A stretch of 40,320 nucleotides of DNA from Streptococcus parasanguinis (GCF_001073155.1 NZ_JVEE01000017.1:78816-119135), one strand, 5' to 3'; positions 8,331 to 21,141 are shown, counted from the first letter of the stretch. Notes: generated by a model from the sequence alone, not told the origin. Program-made: numbers and translations.

Positions 8331-8339
8331 ATTATACCA
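8331..8339 (-). promoter_or_regulatory. Consensus extended -10 promoter, predicted leaderless
   Basis: Minus strand TGGTATAAT, a perfect TATAAT with TG-N extension. The expected start is about 8324, the A of the DUF1146 ATG. Confidence 0.6.
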
Positions 8340-8376
8340 TATTTGATTCTCACTTTCTTCTTTTGATTCTCACTCA

Positions 8377-8416
8377 ACAAAAATAAGGCGAGGACAAGAC
8401 CTCTACCTTATTTTTT
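8377..8416 (-). terminator. Terminator of the ATP synthase operon
   Basis: Minus-strand stem AATAAGG-TA-GAGG / CCTC-G-CCTTATT with loop TCTTGT, followed by T residues. It is AT-symmetric enough to work in both directions but only the minus strand has an upstream gene (atpC). Confidence 0.75.
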
Positions 8417-8422
8417 AATATG

Positions 8423-8842
8423 TTATAAACGATTTCCGACATTAATCCGGTTAATGGCGCGTTGAAGAGCAATTTTAGCACGACGTTCCATATCAACCGA
8501 ATGCTGATCTTTGGCTTCTTCAATCGCTTTTTCAGCTCGCAGTTTGGCACGTTCTGCACGACTAATGTCGATATCTCGAGCACGTTCGGCAGAATCGGCA
8601 ACAATGGTAATGACATTACCTGCTACTTCGATAATCCCCCCATTGACTGCAATCCAATCAATATGTTTGTCATCGTCTATCCGACGAACCTTTACTTGGT
8701 CTACAGCCAAAACCGCAATGGTATTGATATGATGAGGTAAAATCCCTAATTCACCATCAATTGTCTTGACAGATACAAATGCGGCATGATGATCATAAAC
8801 CAGTCCATCCGGTGTAACGATTTGGACGTTCATTTGACTCAT
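8423..8842 (-). CDS. atpC: F-type ATP synthase epsilon subunit
   Basis: Epsilon is the F1 central-stalk subunit that links gamma to the c-ring and restrains ATPase activity. The 139-residue protein has the N-terminal beta-sandwich (about residues 3-85, with the family pattern GELGILPHH) and a C-terminal two-helix domain rich in Arg/Ala/Glu. It is the last gene of atpEBFHAGDC, 13 bp after atpD, with an AGAGGTG ribosome site, and is followed by the operon terminator. Confidence 0.96.
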   Translation of the reverse strand: MSQMNVQIVTPDGLVYDHHAAFVSVKTIDGELGILPHHINTIAVLAVDQVKVRRIDDDKHIDWIAVNGGIIEVAGNVITIVADSAERARDIDISRAERAKLRAEKAIEEAKDQHSVDMERRAKIALQRAINRINVGNRL

Positions 8843-8855
8843 CTTTCACCTCTTC

Positions 8856-10271
<1,416 letters not shown>

Positions 10272-10347
10272 CTATTCTAAGTAATTTCTACTGCTCAAAA
10301 GTTCTCTTTCAAGCATCTGTTTTTGTATTTAAAATTGTATCCGACAA

Positions 10348-11229
10348 CTATTCAAGGGCGCTAGCACCCGCAACGATTTCGGTAATTTCTTGTGTAATCG
10401 CTGCTTGACGAGCACGGTTGTATTGAATCGTTAATTCATCAATGACTTTCTTGGCATTGTCTGTTGCAGTTTGCATGGCCATCATCCCAGCAGCATTTTC
10501 AGCTGTTTTAGCATCAATAATGGCACCATAGATCATGCTTTCAGCAAATTGAGGAAGCAATTGATCCAAAATGGCATCTCGACTAGATTCCAATTCTAGA
10601 TTCAATACATAGTCCTCATCCGCTTCATTTGGGTCCAAATCAATAATTGGAAGCATTTGTTCCACCCGCATTTGACTCGTCAAACTGTTGACGTGGTGGT
10701 TGTAACAGACGTACAACTCATCAAACAAGCCTTCCTGATACATTTGGACTGTTTTCGAAATGATCTTGCGAACTTCCTTAAAGCTAGGCTGATCAGGCAA
10801 ACCACGCAATTCATAAACCGGCTGAATCCCACGGGCACGGAAGAAATCCGCACCGACGCTTCCAATACAGATCACTTCAAAGTCATCTCCAGTTGGATGG
10901 TATTCTGCCTTCATTTCCATCATGGTTTTAAGGATGGAGGCATTGTAACCTCCAACCAAACCACGATCGGATGTAATCACGATATAAGCTGTCTTTTTTA
11001 CCGGGCGACTCACCAACATCGGATGGGACTTGGTATTTTCTGTTTCATGTCCATGGAGCAAGTCTGTTAAGAGCTTACGAACCTTAGCAGCATAAACCTG
11101 AAAATCCTTGGCTGCCTGCTCAGATTTACCAAGTTTGGCAGCAGACACCATCTGCATGGCATTGGTGATTTGACTGGTGTTTTTTGTGGATGCAATTTTA
11201 TTTTTAATATCATTTAATGAAACTGCCAT
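10348..11229 (-). CDS. atpG: F-type ATP synthase gamma subunit
   Basis: Gamma is the rotating shaft of the enzyme. The 293-residue protein shows the two terminal coiled-coil helices: the N-terminal one begins near [30 protein letters not shown] and the C-terminal one ends in [23 protein letters not shown], both family hallmarks. The central Rossmann-like part includes [16 protein letters not shown]. It starts 15 bp after atpA with a GGAGTGGA ribosome site. Confidence 0.97.
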   Translation of the reverse strand: MAVSLNDIKNKIASTKNTSQITNAMQMVSAAKLGKSEQAAKDFQVYAAKVRKLLTDLLHGHETENTKSHPMLVSRPVKKTAYIVITSDRGLVGGYNASILKTMMEMKAEYHPTGDDFEVICIGSVGADFFRARGIQPVYELRGLPDQPSFKEVRKIISKTVQMYQEGLFDELYVCYNHHVNSLTSQMRVEQMLPIIDLDPNEADEDYVLNLELESSRDAILDQLLPQFAESMIYGAIIDAKTAENAAGMMAMQTATDNAKKVIDELTIQYNRARQAAITQEITEIVAGASALE

Positions 11230-11244
11230 CTTCCACTCCTATTT

Positions 11245-12753
<1,509 letters not shown>

Positions 12754-12765
12754 TCACACCACTTT

Positions 12766-13302
12766 CTATTTCAATTTAGATTTTATAACTTGCAATTGGT
12801 GTTTGAGACTGGTATCCAACGTTTTATGATTGGCTGTCACGACAAAGCCACCAATTAAATCTGGATCGATCTTTTGTTGGATCGAGCGAACTTGAATCCC
12901 AAATTTTCTTTCGATAATGGGGATTAGCTTTTGCTCTTGAACAGGATCCAAACCAGCAACCGTCGTAACAGTGACGACAAAAGCGTTGCTCAATAGTTGA
13001 ATCTGATCCAAACAAATCGTTACAATGTCATAAAATAAGGCTTCACGATGATTGAGAATAACCACTTCAATCAAATGGTCGAGTAATTGTGAATCAGAGG
13101 ATTGAAAAAGTCTTAGACTTTTTGCTTTCTCTTCATCCTCTACACCGATATGAGCTAAGAAGTTAGCAAGTCCAGTCTCCTCAAAAACACCCTTGATTTG
13201 GGTCAATTTTTCAAAGACTAGGTCTTGTACTCCTTTTTCAAAGACCAATTGAACAAAAGGCTGGGTATATTTCTCAATCACCATCAGTTGCTTTTTGTCC
13301 AT
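12766..13302 (-). CDS. atpH: F-type ATP synthase delta subunit
   Basis: Delta joins the F1 head to the b-subunit stalk. The 178-residue protein has the helical N-terminal domain and the conserved C-terminal pattern ...RKFGIQVRSIQQKIDPDLIGGFVV, diagnostic of delta/OSCP. Its ATG overlaps the atpF stop by one base (TAATG), so translation is coupled. Confidence 0.95.
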   Translation of the reverse strand: MDKKQLMVIEKYTQPFVQLVFEKGVQDLVFEKLTQIKGVFEETGLANFLAHIGVEDEEKAKSLRLFQSSDSQLLDHLIEVVILNHREALFYDIVTICLDQIQLLSNAFVVTVTTVAGLDPVQEQKLIPIIERKFGIQVRSIQQKIDPDLIGGFVVTANHKTLDTSLKHQLQVIKSKLK

Positions 13303-13796
13303 TAGGCTTCTCCTAATTCATCAAGATAGCGATCGATCAGTTGGCGTTGACCTTCAGCATCCAGCTGTTGGCTCAACAATTTGCTGGCAAGATTGACAGT
13401 GAGATCTGCCACATCACCTTTGATACTGTTCAATGCTTCTTCTTTTTTATGCGCAATTTCTTGTTGCGCTTTTTCTTTCAAACGTACTGCTTCTTGAGTG
13501 GCTTCTGAAAGGATCTGAGATTTATTCTTTTCTGCAGTTTCCTTTGCATTTTCGACGATAGACGCAGCTTCTTTGCGGCTACCTGCCAACTCTTCTTCAC
13601 GTTTACTTGCTAGTTCCTCAGCTTTTTGACGAGCTGATTCTGCTCCATCAATATCATCTGTAATCTTTTTGGCACGCGCTTCTAAAATTACATTGATATT
13701 GTTCCATGCAAATTTCTTTATTAAAAAGATTAATAATAGGAAGGAACCAGCAATGAGAATAAAGTTACCAATAATTTCACTCATTGATACATGCAT
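13302..13796 (-). CDS. atpF: F-type ATP synthase b subunit
   Basis: The peripheral-stalk subunit: one N-terminal membrane helix (about residues 8-28, [17 protein letters not shown]) followed by a long charged coiled coil rich in Ala, Glu, Lys and Gln to the end at residue 164. It anchors delta and alpha to the membrane part. GGAG lies about 10 bases before the ATG at 13794-13796; a later in-frame ATG (codon 5) is a weaker alternative. Confidence 0.95.
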   Translation of the reverse strand: MHVSMSEIIGNFILIAGSFLLLIFLIKKFAWNNINVILEARAKKITDDIDGAESARQKAEELASKREEELAGSRKEAASIVENAKETAEKNKSQILSEATQEAVRLKEKAQQEIAHKKEEALNSIKGDVADLTVNLASKLLSQQLDAEGQRQLIDRYLDELGEA

Positions 13797-13815
13797 TCTT
13801 CTACTCCTCCTCTAC

Positions 13816-14529
13816 TTACTCTTCGCCATTAATTTTCTTACCAATATAGATTGATGACAACATGGTAAACACATAGGCTTGGATACATGAAATGAAAATC
13901 GAAAACGCTGTCCACGCCATGCTTCCAATAAAGGCAAATGGATACCAATAAACAGCCTGATGCGACAAAGTCACAAGTAAGCTTGCTAGTACCTCACCCG
14001 CAAAGATATTTCCGAAGATCCGAAGTGCCAAGGAGGCAAAGTTCGTTAATTCTTCCAAAATATTCATGGGGGTCATAAATCCAGGTGTCACAAAAGCCTT
14101 TAAATATTCCTTCACACCACGTCGGCGAATTCCTTCTACATGGGCGATTAAGGTGATCAAAAATGAAAAGGCAAAGTCATAACCGAGGTTAGCGGTTGGT
14201 GATGTCCACAAATTGTAACCATTGGTCGTTTCGATTTTAGCCATCAATCCAATGTTATTGGCCACTAAAAGAAATAGGAAAAGAACAAACAAGAACAAGG
14301 AATAGTCCTTTATATAATGTTCCCCAATATTTCCTTTTGTAAAGCCTACGACAAAGTCATATGCGTATTCCAGCACATTTTGTTTGCCCTTGGGTCGGAT
14401 CGACATTTTTCGGCTGGCCCAATAAATAAAGCCAAAAACCACCAAAACAGCAATCAAGGTCATAGCAAGTAGGGTCAAATTAAAAGTTACAGGTCCAAGA
14501 GTTATCGTTGGAGTGATACTTTCTTCCAA
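13816..14529 (-). CDS. atpB: F-type ATP synthase a subunit (TTG start)
   Basis: The proton-channel subunit of Fo, 237 residues with five or six membrane helices. The essential channel arginine is R170 in [14 protein letters not shown], and the C-terminal helix carries [17 protein letters not shown]. The start at 14527-14529 is TTG with a GGAGGTG ribosome site about 8 bases upstream, and the resulting N-terminus MEESITPTI resembles other streptococcal AtpB. In pneumococcus this subunit and AtpE are targets of optochin. Confidence 0.95.
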   Translation of the reverse strand: MEESITPTITLGPVTFNLTLLAMTLIAVLVVFGFIYWASRKMSIRPKGKQNVLEYAYDFVVGFTKGNIGEHYIKDYSLFLFVLFLFLLVANNIGLMAKIETTNGYNLWTSPTANLGYDFAFSFLITLIAHVEGIRRRGVKEYLKAFVTPGFMTPMNILEELTNFASLALRIFGNIFAGEVLASLLVTLSHQAVYWYPFAFIGSMAWTAFSIFISCIQAYVFTMLSSIYIGKKINGEE

Positions 14530-14562
14530 GTTTTGACACCTCCTTTTCTAAATTAGAAGTGC

Positions 14563-14763
14563 TTATTTGATAATAAAGGCCATAACCAAAGTTACGAAGA
14601 AAGTACCTTCGACAAAGGCAACACCAAGGATCAAAAGACTACGTAATTGACCGATAATTTCTGGTTGACGAGACGCAGATTTCAATAAGCTGCTCATCAT
14701 CAAACCTTCTGCCAGTGATACACCAAAACAGGCTAAACAAAGACCTAAAAATGTTAAATTCAT
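14563..14763 (-). CDS. atpE: F-type ATP synthase c subunit (proteolipid ring)
   Basis: A 66-residue two-helix hairpin that forms the proton-driven ring. The proton-carrying acidic residue is E52 in [10 protein letters not shown]; residues 48-50 (V-A-F), where optochin-resistance changes occur in pneumococcus, have the sensitive-type sequence as far as I recall. The polar loop is RQPE. It is the first gene of the operon, as in other streptococci, with AAGGAG before the ATG and a second unused-looking AGGAGG about 30 bases upstream. Confidence 0.95.
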   Translation of the reverse strand: MNLTFLGLCLACFGVSLAEGLMMSSLLKSASRQPEIIGQLRSLLILGVAFVEGTFFVTLVMAFIIK

Positions 14764-14796
14764 GATGAATTCTCCTTTTATTAATTTTACCTCCTT

Positions 14797-14825
14797 AGTT
14801 TACTCCTAAAAGATATAATAGTCAA
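14797..14825 (-). promoter_or_regulatory. Candidate promoter of the atp operon
   Basis: Minus strand TTGACT (14820-14825), 17-bp spacer, TAAACT (14797-14802), followed by a leader of about 27 nt with two AGGAG motifs. Overlapping TATTAT/TATATC sequences give alternatives. The acid-inducible control known for streptococcal F-ATPase cannot be read from this sequence. Confidence 0.5.
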
Positions 14826-14953
14826 ATATTTCCTAGAAAAGAAAGCGTTTTTGTTAAATTACGTTATTTTTTTAATATGATAATTTTTCCGATCTACGAT
14901 TGATTCCTTTTAATTTTTAGACACTTTGTCCACCTCTATTCATTTTTTCTTCT

Positions 14954-14984
14954 AAAAAACTCTCACCTGCTCAGCAGATGAGAG
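14954..14984 (-). terminator. Terminator of the ZmpC-like protease gene
   Basis: Minus-strand near-perfect stem CTCTCA(T)CTGC / GCAG(G)TGAGAG with a four-base loop TGAG and TTTTTT after it, seven bases past the stop codon. The remaining gap to atpE (14764-14953) is AT-rich and otherwise holds only the atp promoter. Confidence 0.85.
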
Positions 14985-14991
14985 AATTCAA

Positions 14992-17900
14992 TTATTTAAA
15001 GATAGAGGTTTTGAAACTGTCCGTTTGTTGTAGCAATTTCTTAAAGATTTTTTCTTTCAGTTCAACCGTATTGTCAAATTTGACAGAACCGTTACTTAGA
15101 GTAGCCTTATCTTTATCCACTGCATCAGCAAATGCACGTTTCAAGTCTTCATAGCTATTGTAGGTTTTACCATCGATGTCAATAGCCTGAATTCCATTTT
15201 TGGCACTTGTCACAACTTCATTGAAGTAAGCTTTCTTCCAGTCTTCAAGAGTGTTAAATTTTCCATCAGAAATCTTGCTAATGATGAAGTCATCTCCTAG
15301 AGTGGCAAGTCCAGCTTGTTTGGATTCTTGTTTATACTTGTTCGAAGCATAACCCAGGAATCCTTTTTCATAGCCATAATAGCCCCAAATCCTGAAAGTA
15401 TTGTGTTTGAAGGACATGGCTCCAGGAGCCCCTTCACTGGTGTTCCCACCATAGATCCCTGTCATCATCGGCACAGTCACATAGGCTGAACCAAAGTCAG
15501 ATGGATTATAGACGCCATTTCCAGGACCACGGTTGGTCATGAAATTATTGGTGATGAGGTCATCTACTGTATGTAAAGCAATGGCTTTTTCCTCATCACT
15601 CAACGGTCGAACCTTATCGAATTGATTCTTGGTGTTCGCTCCTCGGTATTGTTTATCAACCTTCTTGAACCATGCATTGTTCAAGTCTTGACTGCCTTTA
15701 TTGAGGACGGCTTCTCCTTCTAGGTAATCCAGAAGCATGAGAGTGTCATTATAGCCTTTCATATACCGATCAATTTCGTCACGTGACTTCAAATCATTTG
15801 GATTGGTATTGTACCATTGGTTGCCGTCGTTTGGACGTTCATAGGCCATGTTGAGACCTAGAGCTTTGTATTCCCCATTTGGATTGGATACGGATGGCGT
15901 TTGGAGCATGCCTTGAGCATAGGCTTCTAGATCCGTTCCTTCACGGTGTCTCCAGCCACCCAAGTATACCATACGGTCATTGACGTGCGTCGTTTCATGG
16001 GTAAAAGCAGAAATCCCAAAGTCACTGATCATATCCGTCACCATAAAGAAGACCGAATCATCTTTATAAGGATTTCCATAGACACGAGCGGTTGCTCCCA
16101 TGCGCCAATCTGTCGCATGGTAACGATCAGTTGGTCCATATAATTCACGAATTGGAGCGACATCTTTTCCACTATTCGTATGGCCATAACGGTCTGTACT
16201 AATGCCTTTATAGTTTTGATTATCAAGGACAGGGGTCGGCACCATATTATTGCTCTTTAGGAGCTGGTTGCGAACATTATCAGCTGCTAATCGCGACCAG
16301 AAATCCAAGTAGTCCTGTTGGGCTTTTGCTACTTTATCAATTTCCGCCTTGAAGGCATTTCGTTCTGCCTCAGTGTTTTTACCGTATTTCTCGAAGGAAC
16401 TATAGGCCAAGGTATTGTATGTTGAAATCAAGAACATGTGCGCATCTTTAAGATTCAAGAGTGGCAAGATCATTTTACCGTGAATATCATTGTTTAAGCC
16501 CTCATAGGCTCTATGCTTAGCAGATGCGAAAGCTGGATTGGTCGTCTCAGGCTCCACAATATAGACATTGTCTTTGGTTGCTTTGATGAACCAATCATTC
16601 AAGTCTGTATCAGTTGTAAAGAGGTCCATATTGTACTTCAGGAAGTCATTTAGGTTGCTAGAAAGAGTAGACTTCGCAACGACTTCTCGGAAGGCATCAT
16701 GGGTACGAGTTCCTTTGATGTAGTCTTCTTTTGAACCAATTTCAATCAAACGGTCTAAGACATCAACATTCTTCCCATAGAAGTCTGGCTTGAACAACAT
16801 GAGCTGCTTAAGATTGACATCATCGAACTTCACTCCGTAATAGCGATTGAGGTAAGAAAGCCCTAAAAGAACGGCCGCCTTGTTGTCATCAACTTTCTTG
16901 ATAAGGGCACGTTTAGCAGCCTCATCTGTGTTTAATTGATGGTCTTGGTTTTCAACCAGTTGTTTGACAAAGTGAGTCAGATTATCCTTGACTTCTTGGA
17001 AACTTTCTTCGAGGTAAAGGTTCTTAATGGCATTGACTTTGTTAGGTCCTGTTCGACCTAAGTGAGTGTAGATTGGATCTGATTGCAATTCTACAGGACT
17101 TAATTTCTCTACGATGGCACTGATGAGATCGCTACGGTCCTTGTCCACCATATTTGGCGTGTAGACTACTTCACCGAGCTCCGCCACACTGTACTCTTTG
17201 ACTTGTTTGACTTTAGAATCTTTCGGTGTCATGCTAAAGACATCTTTGGTCTTATCGGCATAATGGATCAGGATGTGATCAGCATCTGCTAGTTCCGTGA
17301 CAAAATCATTGCCCTTCATAGCGGTCACAGACAAGACTTCCTTGGTCAAAAGAGGGCTCGTCGCAGCCAATTTATTCCCTTGGTCGACAATCCACTCTTT
17401 ATTGTAGAATGGTTGCAATTTAGCAATATTACGGTAAGCCAGCTCACGAGTCGCATCGTAAGCAGTGATGGCCTTGTATTGATCGTCTTTGCTAACAAGG
17501 TGATTGAGCGTGTCTTCAATCGGTTTGCTGCTGGTGAATGTATCAGCTGTAATTCCCATTGCTTCGATTTTCTGCTCAGCTTCTGCCAGCGAGATGCTAG
17601 GGATTTTACGGGAGTTGTTAAAGGATTTCTTCCCTTCACTCACGCCTTCCACGCTGTAATTGCGCTTGGTTCTTGAATAGGTGAAGTAATCATCAGCGTC
17701 GATATCCGAGTGTCCGAAGACCATCTCACCCGTTTTGACTTTCATCATGGTGATGTTGTCTTCAATAGTCCCCAAGGCCCAGTTGGTCCCCAGTAATCCA
17801 CCAGATTGAACCGCTTCTTTGAGTTCAATTGAACCTTTAGCAACTGAATTTCTGAGAACCCCTTCTTTACCTACTGTGTGGTTATTTCCACCATTTTGAG

Positions 17901-20900
17901 AGGAATAAACGAGACCTGCAGCTTTGGCTTTGTTCCCAGTGATTTCAGCATCAACGTAAGCTTTTTCTACGACACCCTTCCAGTTCTCACCAACAACACC
18001 CGCTAGATAGCCACCTTTGTTCCCAGCAGCGTGCAGTTTCCCGATAAAGGCGACATTACTTACTTTCCCACTGCCATCAATTTTATTGATAATACCAGCT
18101 ACGTCATTGTTCCCAACAACACTTCCTGTTACTTTAACATTTTCAACAGTTGCATTATTTTTGATGACACCTGCGATTGGAGCTACTCGATCAGTCCCAG
18201 GTAGGTCAATCGCAACATTTTCAAGCAAGAGATTCTTAACCGAGCCACCTTCGATGTTCCCAAACAGTGGTCGCGTGATATTATGGATGGCAAATGTATT
18301 TCCATCCGTACTTTCCAAAATTCCCTTGAAGGCATTGGTCACATAGGATTTCCCTGCTGGCTGGACATTAGCCGCATTCATATTGCTACCAATCTTAAAG
18401 GTACCAGTCGGATTGGCTTGCATGGCTTTTACAAGTTCGTTGAAATTGTAGTAGACATCACCTTCATGTGCTTTTGGTTTCGCAATATAGTGGACATAGT
18501 CCTCACTGAACTGGTTGTCCGCAGTCCGTTGGATGAGATCAGGAGCTTTGGCTGTTACTTTGTAGAGGGTCGTGCCATCTACCGTCACTTCTTCGATTTT
18601 ATCAACGGCTAGTTTCGTGACCTTATTATCATGGGTGGTAACCTTTAAGTAGTAAGGCTTCACATCAGACGGTGTTTCAGTCAAGAGGCTGCTATCAGTC
18701 TCAAGACCTTGGTCATCCACGCTAATCAGACTGGTTTCCTTGATGTTTTTGATTTCAACTTTTTTAAGATCAATTCTCAGTGGTTCTTCCTTGAGAACTT
18801 CTTCTTCATCCCCATTTCCACGGTCATAGACCATGGTCGTTGCGAGCGTATAATCCTTGTAGTAGTCCAAGTCCGCTAAAGCAGCTGCCAAGTCCGTCTC
18901 TGAAAGGGTCAGGGTTTTCACCACTTGATCACCCTTCTTCAATACAGCCTGGATGGACTTGATGGTCACACCGTCTGGTTTATCCAAATGATAAGTAGCT
19001 TTGACACTGCGCTTCAATTCTTCCTGATCAATGTTGGTCAAGGTCAAGGTTGGCTTTTCAAGTTCTTTAGTCCCTTGGTGAATGATCTGATCTTGCGCCT
19101 GTTCAACTACTTCCTCAGAAATCGTAGGAGCATCCGTTGTCTTAACTCCCTTAATGGTCTTATAGACCTTGGTGATTTTCTTCTTCCCATTCTTACCGGT
19201 TTGAGAAACCCTTTCGGTTCCTTTTAGCAAGGTGGCATCTTGTTCGGTTACCGTCTTAAATGGAATTTCTTCAAAAGCAACTTCATCTTTTTGGCCTTCA
19301 ATCGCCTTAGTCCCACGACTAATTTTTTCTGTCACAGGAGCTTTTACTGTTTCAGTTGTCGTGCTCACGGGATCGCCAATCTTCTCGCCATTGACCGTCT
19401 TATAAACACGATGAATCTCCTGGCTTCCAGCCTCGCCTTTCTGAAGAAGGCTTTCTTCATCGGTGTAACGATTGGCATCCGTTACATACTCTGTTTCATA
19501 TGGAAGGATTACCGTTTCTGTCTCTGTTACCGTCCCTTCTGTAACTTGATAGGCTGGGTTCTCCGGTTGAACAGGAGCTTCGCCGACATGGCCTTCTTCT
19601 TGTGTCCCTTTGGCTTCCACCACACCTGTATAGGCTGGGTTCTCCGGTTGAACAGGGGATTCGCCGACATAGCCTTCTTCCTTTGTTCCCTTAGCTTCTA
19701 CTACACCGGTATATTCTGGGTTCTCCGGTTGAACAGGGGCTTCCCCTACATGACCTTCTTCCTGTGTTCCCTTGGCTTCCACTACTCCTGTATAGGCTGG
19801 AGTCTCTGGTTGAACAGGGGCTTCCCCTACATGGCCTTCTTCCTGCGTTCCCTTAGCTTCTACCACACCTGTATAGACTGGAGTCTCTGGTTGAACAGGA
19901 GCTTCACCGACATGACCTTCTTCTTGTGTCCCCTTAGCCGTTACAACTGGAGAAGGAATGGGTTGAGGGGTTGGTTGGGCATCTTCTTTTGTTCCAACAG
20001 CAAGAATTTGTGAAACTGGTTCTTTAGTGACCTTGCTTTCAACGACTCTGCGAACTTCTTGTCCATCTACCATACTCACTTCCGTCAATAAGGTTCGCTC
20101 CCCATTTTGACCAGCAGTCAGCACCTTGGTTTGCCCTTTAGGTAATGTAGGATCAGCTTGTTTGACAGTTTCAAATGGCACAGGCTCAGTAGAGACTTCC
20201 AGGCTTGGTTTTTCAACTTGAGGAAAGGCTGGAGCGACTTCTGGGGTCACACGCGCTTGTGGTTCCACTTGTGGAATCCCTGTACTTGTTTTGATCGTTC
20301 CTTCTACAGAAGGTTTCGTTTCCTGCATAGCCTTTGGCTCTTGTAAGCTCGTCTTTTGGACTGACGGGTAGCGCAGATAACCAATATAGTCATAGCCGTC
20401 AATTTGAATCACGCCATTTGCAAGATCTTTGCTCGATGCGATCGCAAGATCCTGATTATAGGCGCGCAAAACTTGATTTTGTAGGGCTGCGACTTCAACT
20501 GGAAGTAGAAGACTTTGTCCCATGGCTCCAATCAAAAGGACGCCCATGACCTTCTTCCGGTGCTTTTTAGAGAGTAAGAGGACCGCAAAGGAAGCAGTGG
20601 CTAGACTTAGCCCAAAAAGGGCGACTTCCTGACTTCCTGTTTGAGGAAGAACCGACTGAGTTGCTTCCTTCTTCTTATAGACGAGATAGAAAGTATCTTC
20701 ATTTTGATATGCTTCAGGGATTGCATGAATCACCTGTGCTTTTTCTTCAGCGGTCAGCTCTTCTTCTGTCACATATCCTAAGTGCACATGAGCAGGTAGG
20801 GTCACCTGATCTGCTTGGACAGGACGAGCTCCTAACAAGCTTCCTCCTAATAAAAAGGCTCCAATGGCTACCGGACCAACACCGACAGATAATTTTCGAA

Positions 20901-20946
20901 TCGAATATTTGGTCATTTTTTCAAACGTTTGTTTCGCTTTTTTCAT
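14992..20946 (-). CDS. zmpC: ZmpC-like surface zinc metalloprotease (M26 family, 1984 aa)
   Basis: A very large exported protease of the streptococcal IgA1-protease/Zmp family. In order: a YSIRK signal (Y14-K18) with hydrophobic stretch to about residue 44; an LPQTG motif at 100-104 followed by two hydrophobic segments and basic residues (the N-terminal sorting arrangement peculiar to this family); a first G5 domain (about 256-320); Pro/Glu-rich 27-residue repeats (339-467); two more G5 domains (about 475-628); a GLUG/beta-helix-like part near 880-1060; and the peptidase domain. The zinc site is HETTH (H1650, E1651, H1654) with the likely third ligand E1674, twenty residues on. The HETTHVNDR sequence is closest, from memory, to ZmpC rather than IgA1 protease or ZmpB. 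It is a single-gene unit between the glg and atp operons. Confidence 0.9.
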   Translation of the reverse strand: MKKAKQTFEKMTKYSIRKLSVGVGPVAIGAFLLGGSLLGARPVQADQVTLPAHVHLGYVTEEELTAEEKAQVIHAIPEAYQNEDTFYLVYKKKEATQSVLPQTGSQEVALFGLSLATASFAVLLLSKKHRKKVMGVLLIGAMGQSLLLPVEVAALQNQVLRAYNQDLAIASSKDLANGVIQIDGYDYIGYLRYPSVQKTSLQEPKAMQETKPSVEGTIKTSTGIPQVEPQARVTPEVAPAFPQVEKPSLEVSTEPVPFETVKQADPTLPKGQTKVLTAGQNGERTLLTEVSMVDGQEVRRVVESKVTKEPVSQILAVGTKEDAQPTPQPIPSPVVTAKGTQEEGHVGEAPVQPETPVYTGVVEAKGTQEEGHVGEAPVQPETPAYTGVVEAKGTQEEGHVGEAPVQPENPEYTGVVEAKGTKEEGYVGESPVQPENPAYTGVVEAKGTQEEGHVGEAPVQPENPAYQVTEGTVTETETVILPYETEYVTDANRYTDEESLLQKGEAGSQEIHRVYKTVNGEKIGDPVSTTTETVKAPVTEKISRGTKAIEGQKDEVAFEEIPFKTVTEQDATLLKGTERVSQTGKNGKKKITKVYKTIKGVKTTDAPTISEEVVEQAQDQIIHQGTKELEKPTLTLTNIDQEELKRSVKATYHLDKPDGVTIKSIQAVLKKGDQVVKTLTLSETDLAAALADLDYYKDYTLATTMVYDRGNGDEEEVLKEEPLRIDLKKVEIKNIKETSLISVDDQGLETDSSLLTETPSDVKPYYLKVTTHDNKVTKLAVDKIEEVTVDGTTLYKVTAKAPDLIQRTADNQFSEDYVHYIAKPKAHEGDVYYNFNELVKAMQANPTGTFKIGSNMNAANVQPAGKSYVTNAFKGILESTDGNTFAIHNITRPLFGNIEGGSVKNLLLENVAIDLPGTDRVAPIAGVIKNNATVENVKVTGSVVGNNDVAGIINKIDGSGKVSNVAFIGKLHAAGNKGGYLAGVVGENWKGVVEKAYVDAEITGNKAKAAGLVYSSQNGGNNHTVGKEGVLRNSVAKGSIELKEAVQSGGLLGTNWALGTIEDNITMMKVKTGEMVFGHSDIDADDYFTYSRTKRNYSVEGVSEGKKSFNNSRKIPSISLAEAEQKIEAMGITADTFTSSKPIEDTLNHLVSKDDQYKAITAYDATRELAYRNIAKLQPFYNKEWIVDQGNKLAATSPLLTKEVLSVTAMKGNDFVTELADADHILIHYADKTKDVFSMTPKDSKVKQVKEYSVAELGEVVYTPNMVDKDRSDLISAIVEKLSPVELQSDPIYTHLGRTGPNKVNAIKNLYLEESFQEVKDNLTHFVKQLVENQDHQLNTDEAAKRALIKKVDDNKAAVLLGLSYLNRYYGVKFDDVNLKQLMLFKPDFYGKNVDVLDRLIEIGSKEDYIKGTRTHDAFREVVAKSTLSSNLNDFLKYNMDLFTTDTDLNDWFIKATKDNVYIVEPETTNPAFASAKHRAYEGLNNDIHGKMILPLLNLKDAHMFLISTYNTLAYSSFEKYGKNTEAERNAFKAEIDKVAKAQQDYLDFWSRLAADNVRNQLLKSNNMVPTPVLDNQNYKGISTDRYGHTNSGKDVAPIRELYGPTDRYHATDWRMGATARVYGNPYKDDSVFFMVTDMISDFGISAFTHETTHVNDRMVYLGGWRHREGTDLEAYAQGMLQTPSVSNPNGEYKALGLNMAYERPNDGNQWYNTNPNDLKSRDEIDRYMKGYNDTLMLLDYLEGEAVLNKGSQDLNNAWFKKVDKQYRGANTKNQFDKVRPLSDEEKAIALHTVDDLITNNFMTNRGPGNGVYNPSDFGSAYVTVPMMTGIYGGNTSEGAPGAMSFKHNTFRIWGYYGYEKGFLGYASNKYKQESKQAGLATLGDDFIISKISDGKFNTLEDWKKAYFNEVVTSAKNGIQAIDIDGKTYNSYEDLKRAFADAVDKDKATLSNGSVKFDNTVELKEKIFKKLLQQTDSFKTSIFK
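19546..19932 (-). repeat. Coding tandem repeats, 81 bp (27 aa), four full plus one partial
   Basis: Unit begins GTQEEGHVGEAPVQPE and ends YTGVVEAK. Units differ at a few residues (T/N after PE; V, A or E before Y; unit 4 has GTKEEGYVGES). The fifth stops after 21 residues, where the sequence enters the second G5 region. Such repeats form an extended stalk and change number by recombination. Confidence 0.93.
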
Positions 20947-21079
20947 CCTAAAATTCCTATATAGTAATATTTAATCCTCGAGCAGGGACCTGATTATTTT
21001 CAGAGAGGCTGAGGTCCTTTCCAGAAATAAGAACCTTCCCGGGATTTTTTACCTTTACCTATCTTATCTTTTTTCTTCT

Positions 21080-21088
21080 ATTTTAGCA
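21080..21088 (-). promoter_or_regulatory. Candidate promoter of the zmpC-like gene
   Basis: Minus strand TGCTAAAAT, an extended -10, predicting a leader of about 127 nt. The leader holds a GC-rich section with a 6-bp inverted repeat (GGACCT/AGGTCC). The start ATG has AGGA at about 9 bases. Confidence 0.4.
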
Positions 21089-21141
21089 AGCTCTAAAACT
21101 CAAAAAAATGAACCGTTTTCTTTATAGGAGGAAAGCAACAC

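Noticed and set aside
8342..8374. Short direct repeat (tttgattctcact twice, 20 bp apart)
   Set aside because: Too short and in a non-coding gap; no matching copy elsewhere, so no function can be argued.
19546..19932. CRISPR-like regular repeats
   Set aside because: The repeats are directly adjoining, in frame and encode a protein stalk; no spacers.
19240..20013. Plus-strand 257-codon open frame opposite the zmpC-like gene
   Set aside because: It is the antisense shadow of the G5/repeat region; its own apparent repeats only mirror the 81-bp coding repeats, and it has no ribosome site.
21121..21141. AGGAGG on the plus strand in the zmpC-like leader region
   Set aside because: No reading frame follows it; the match is by chance.
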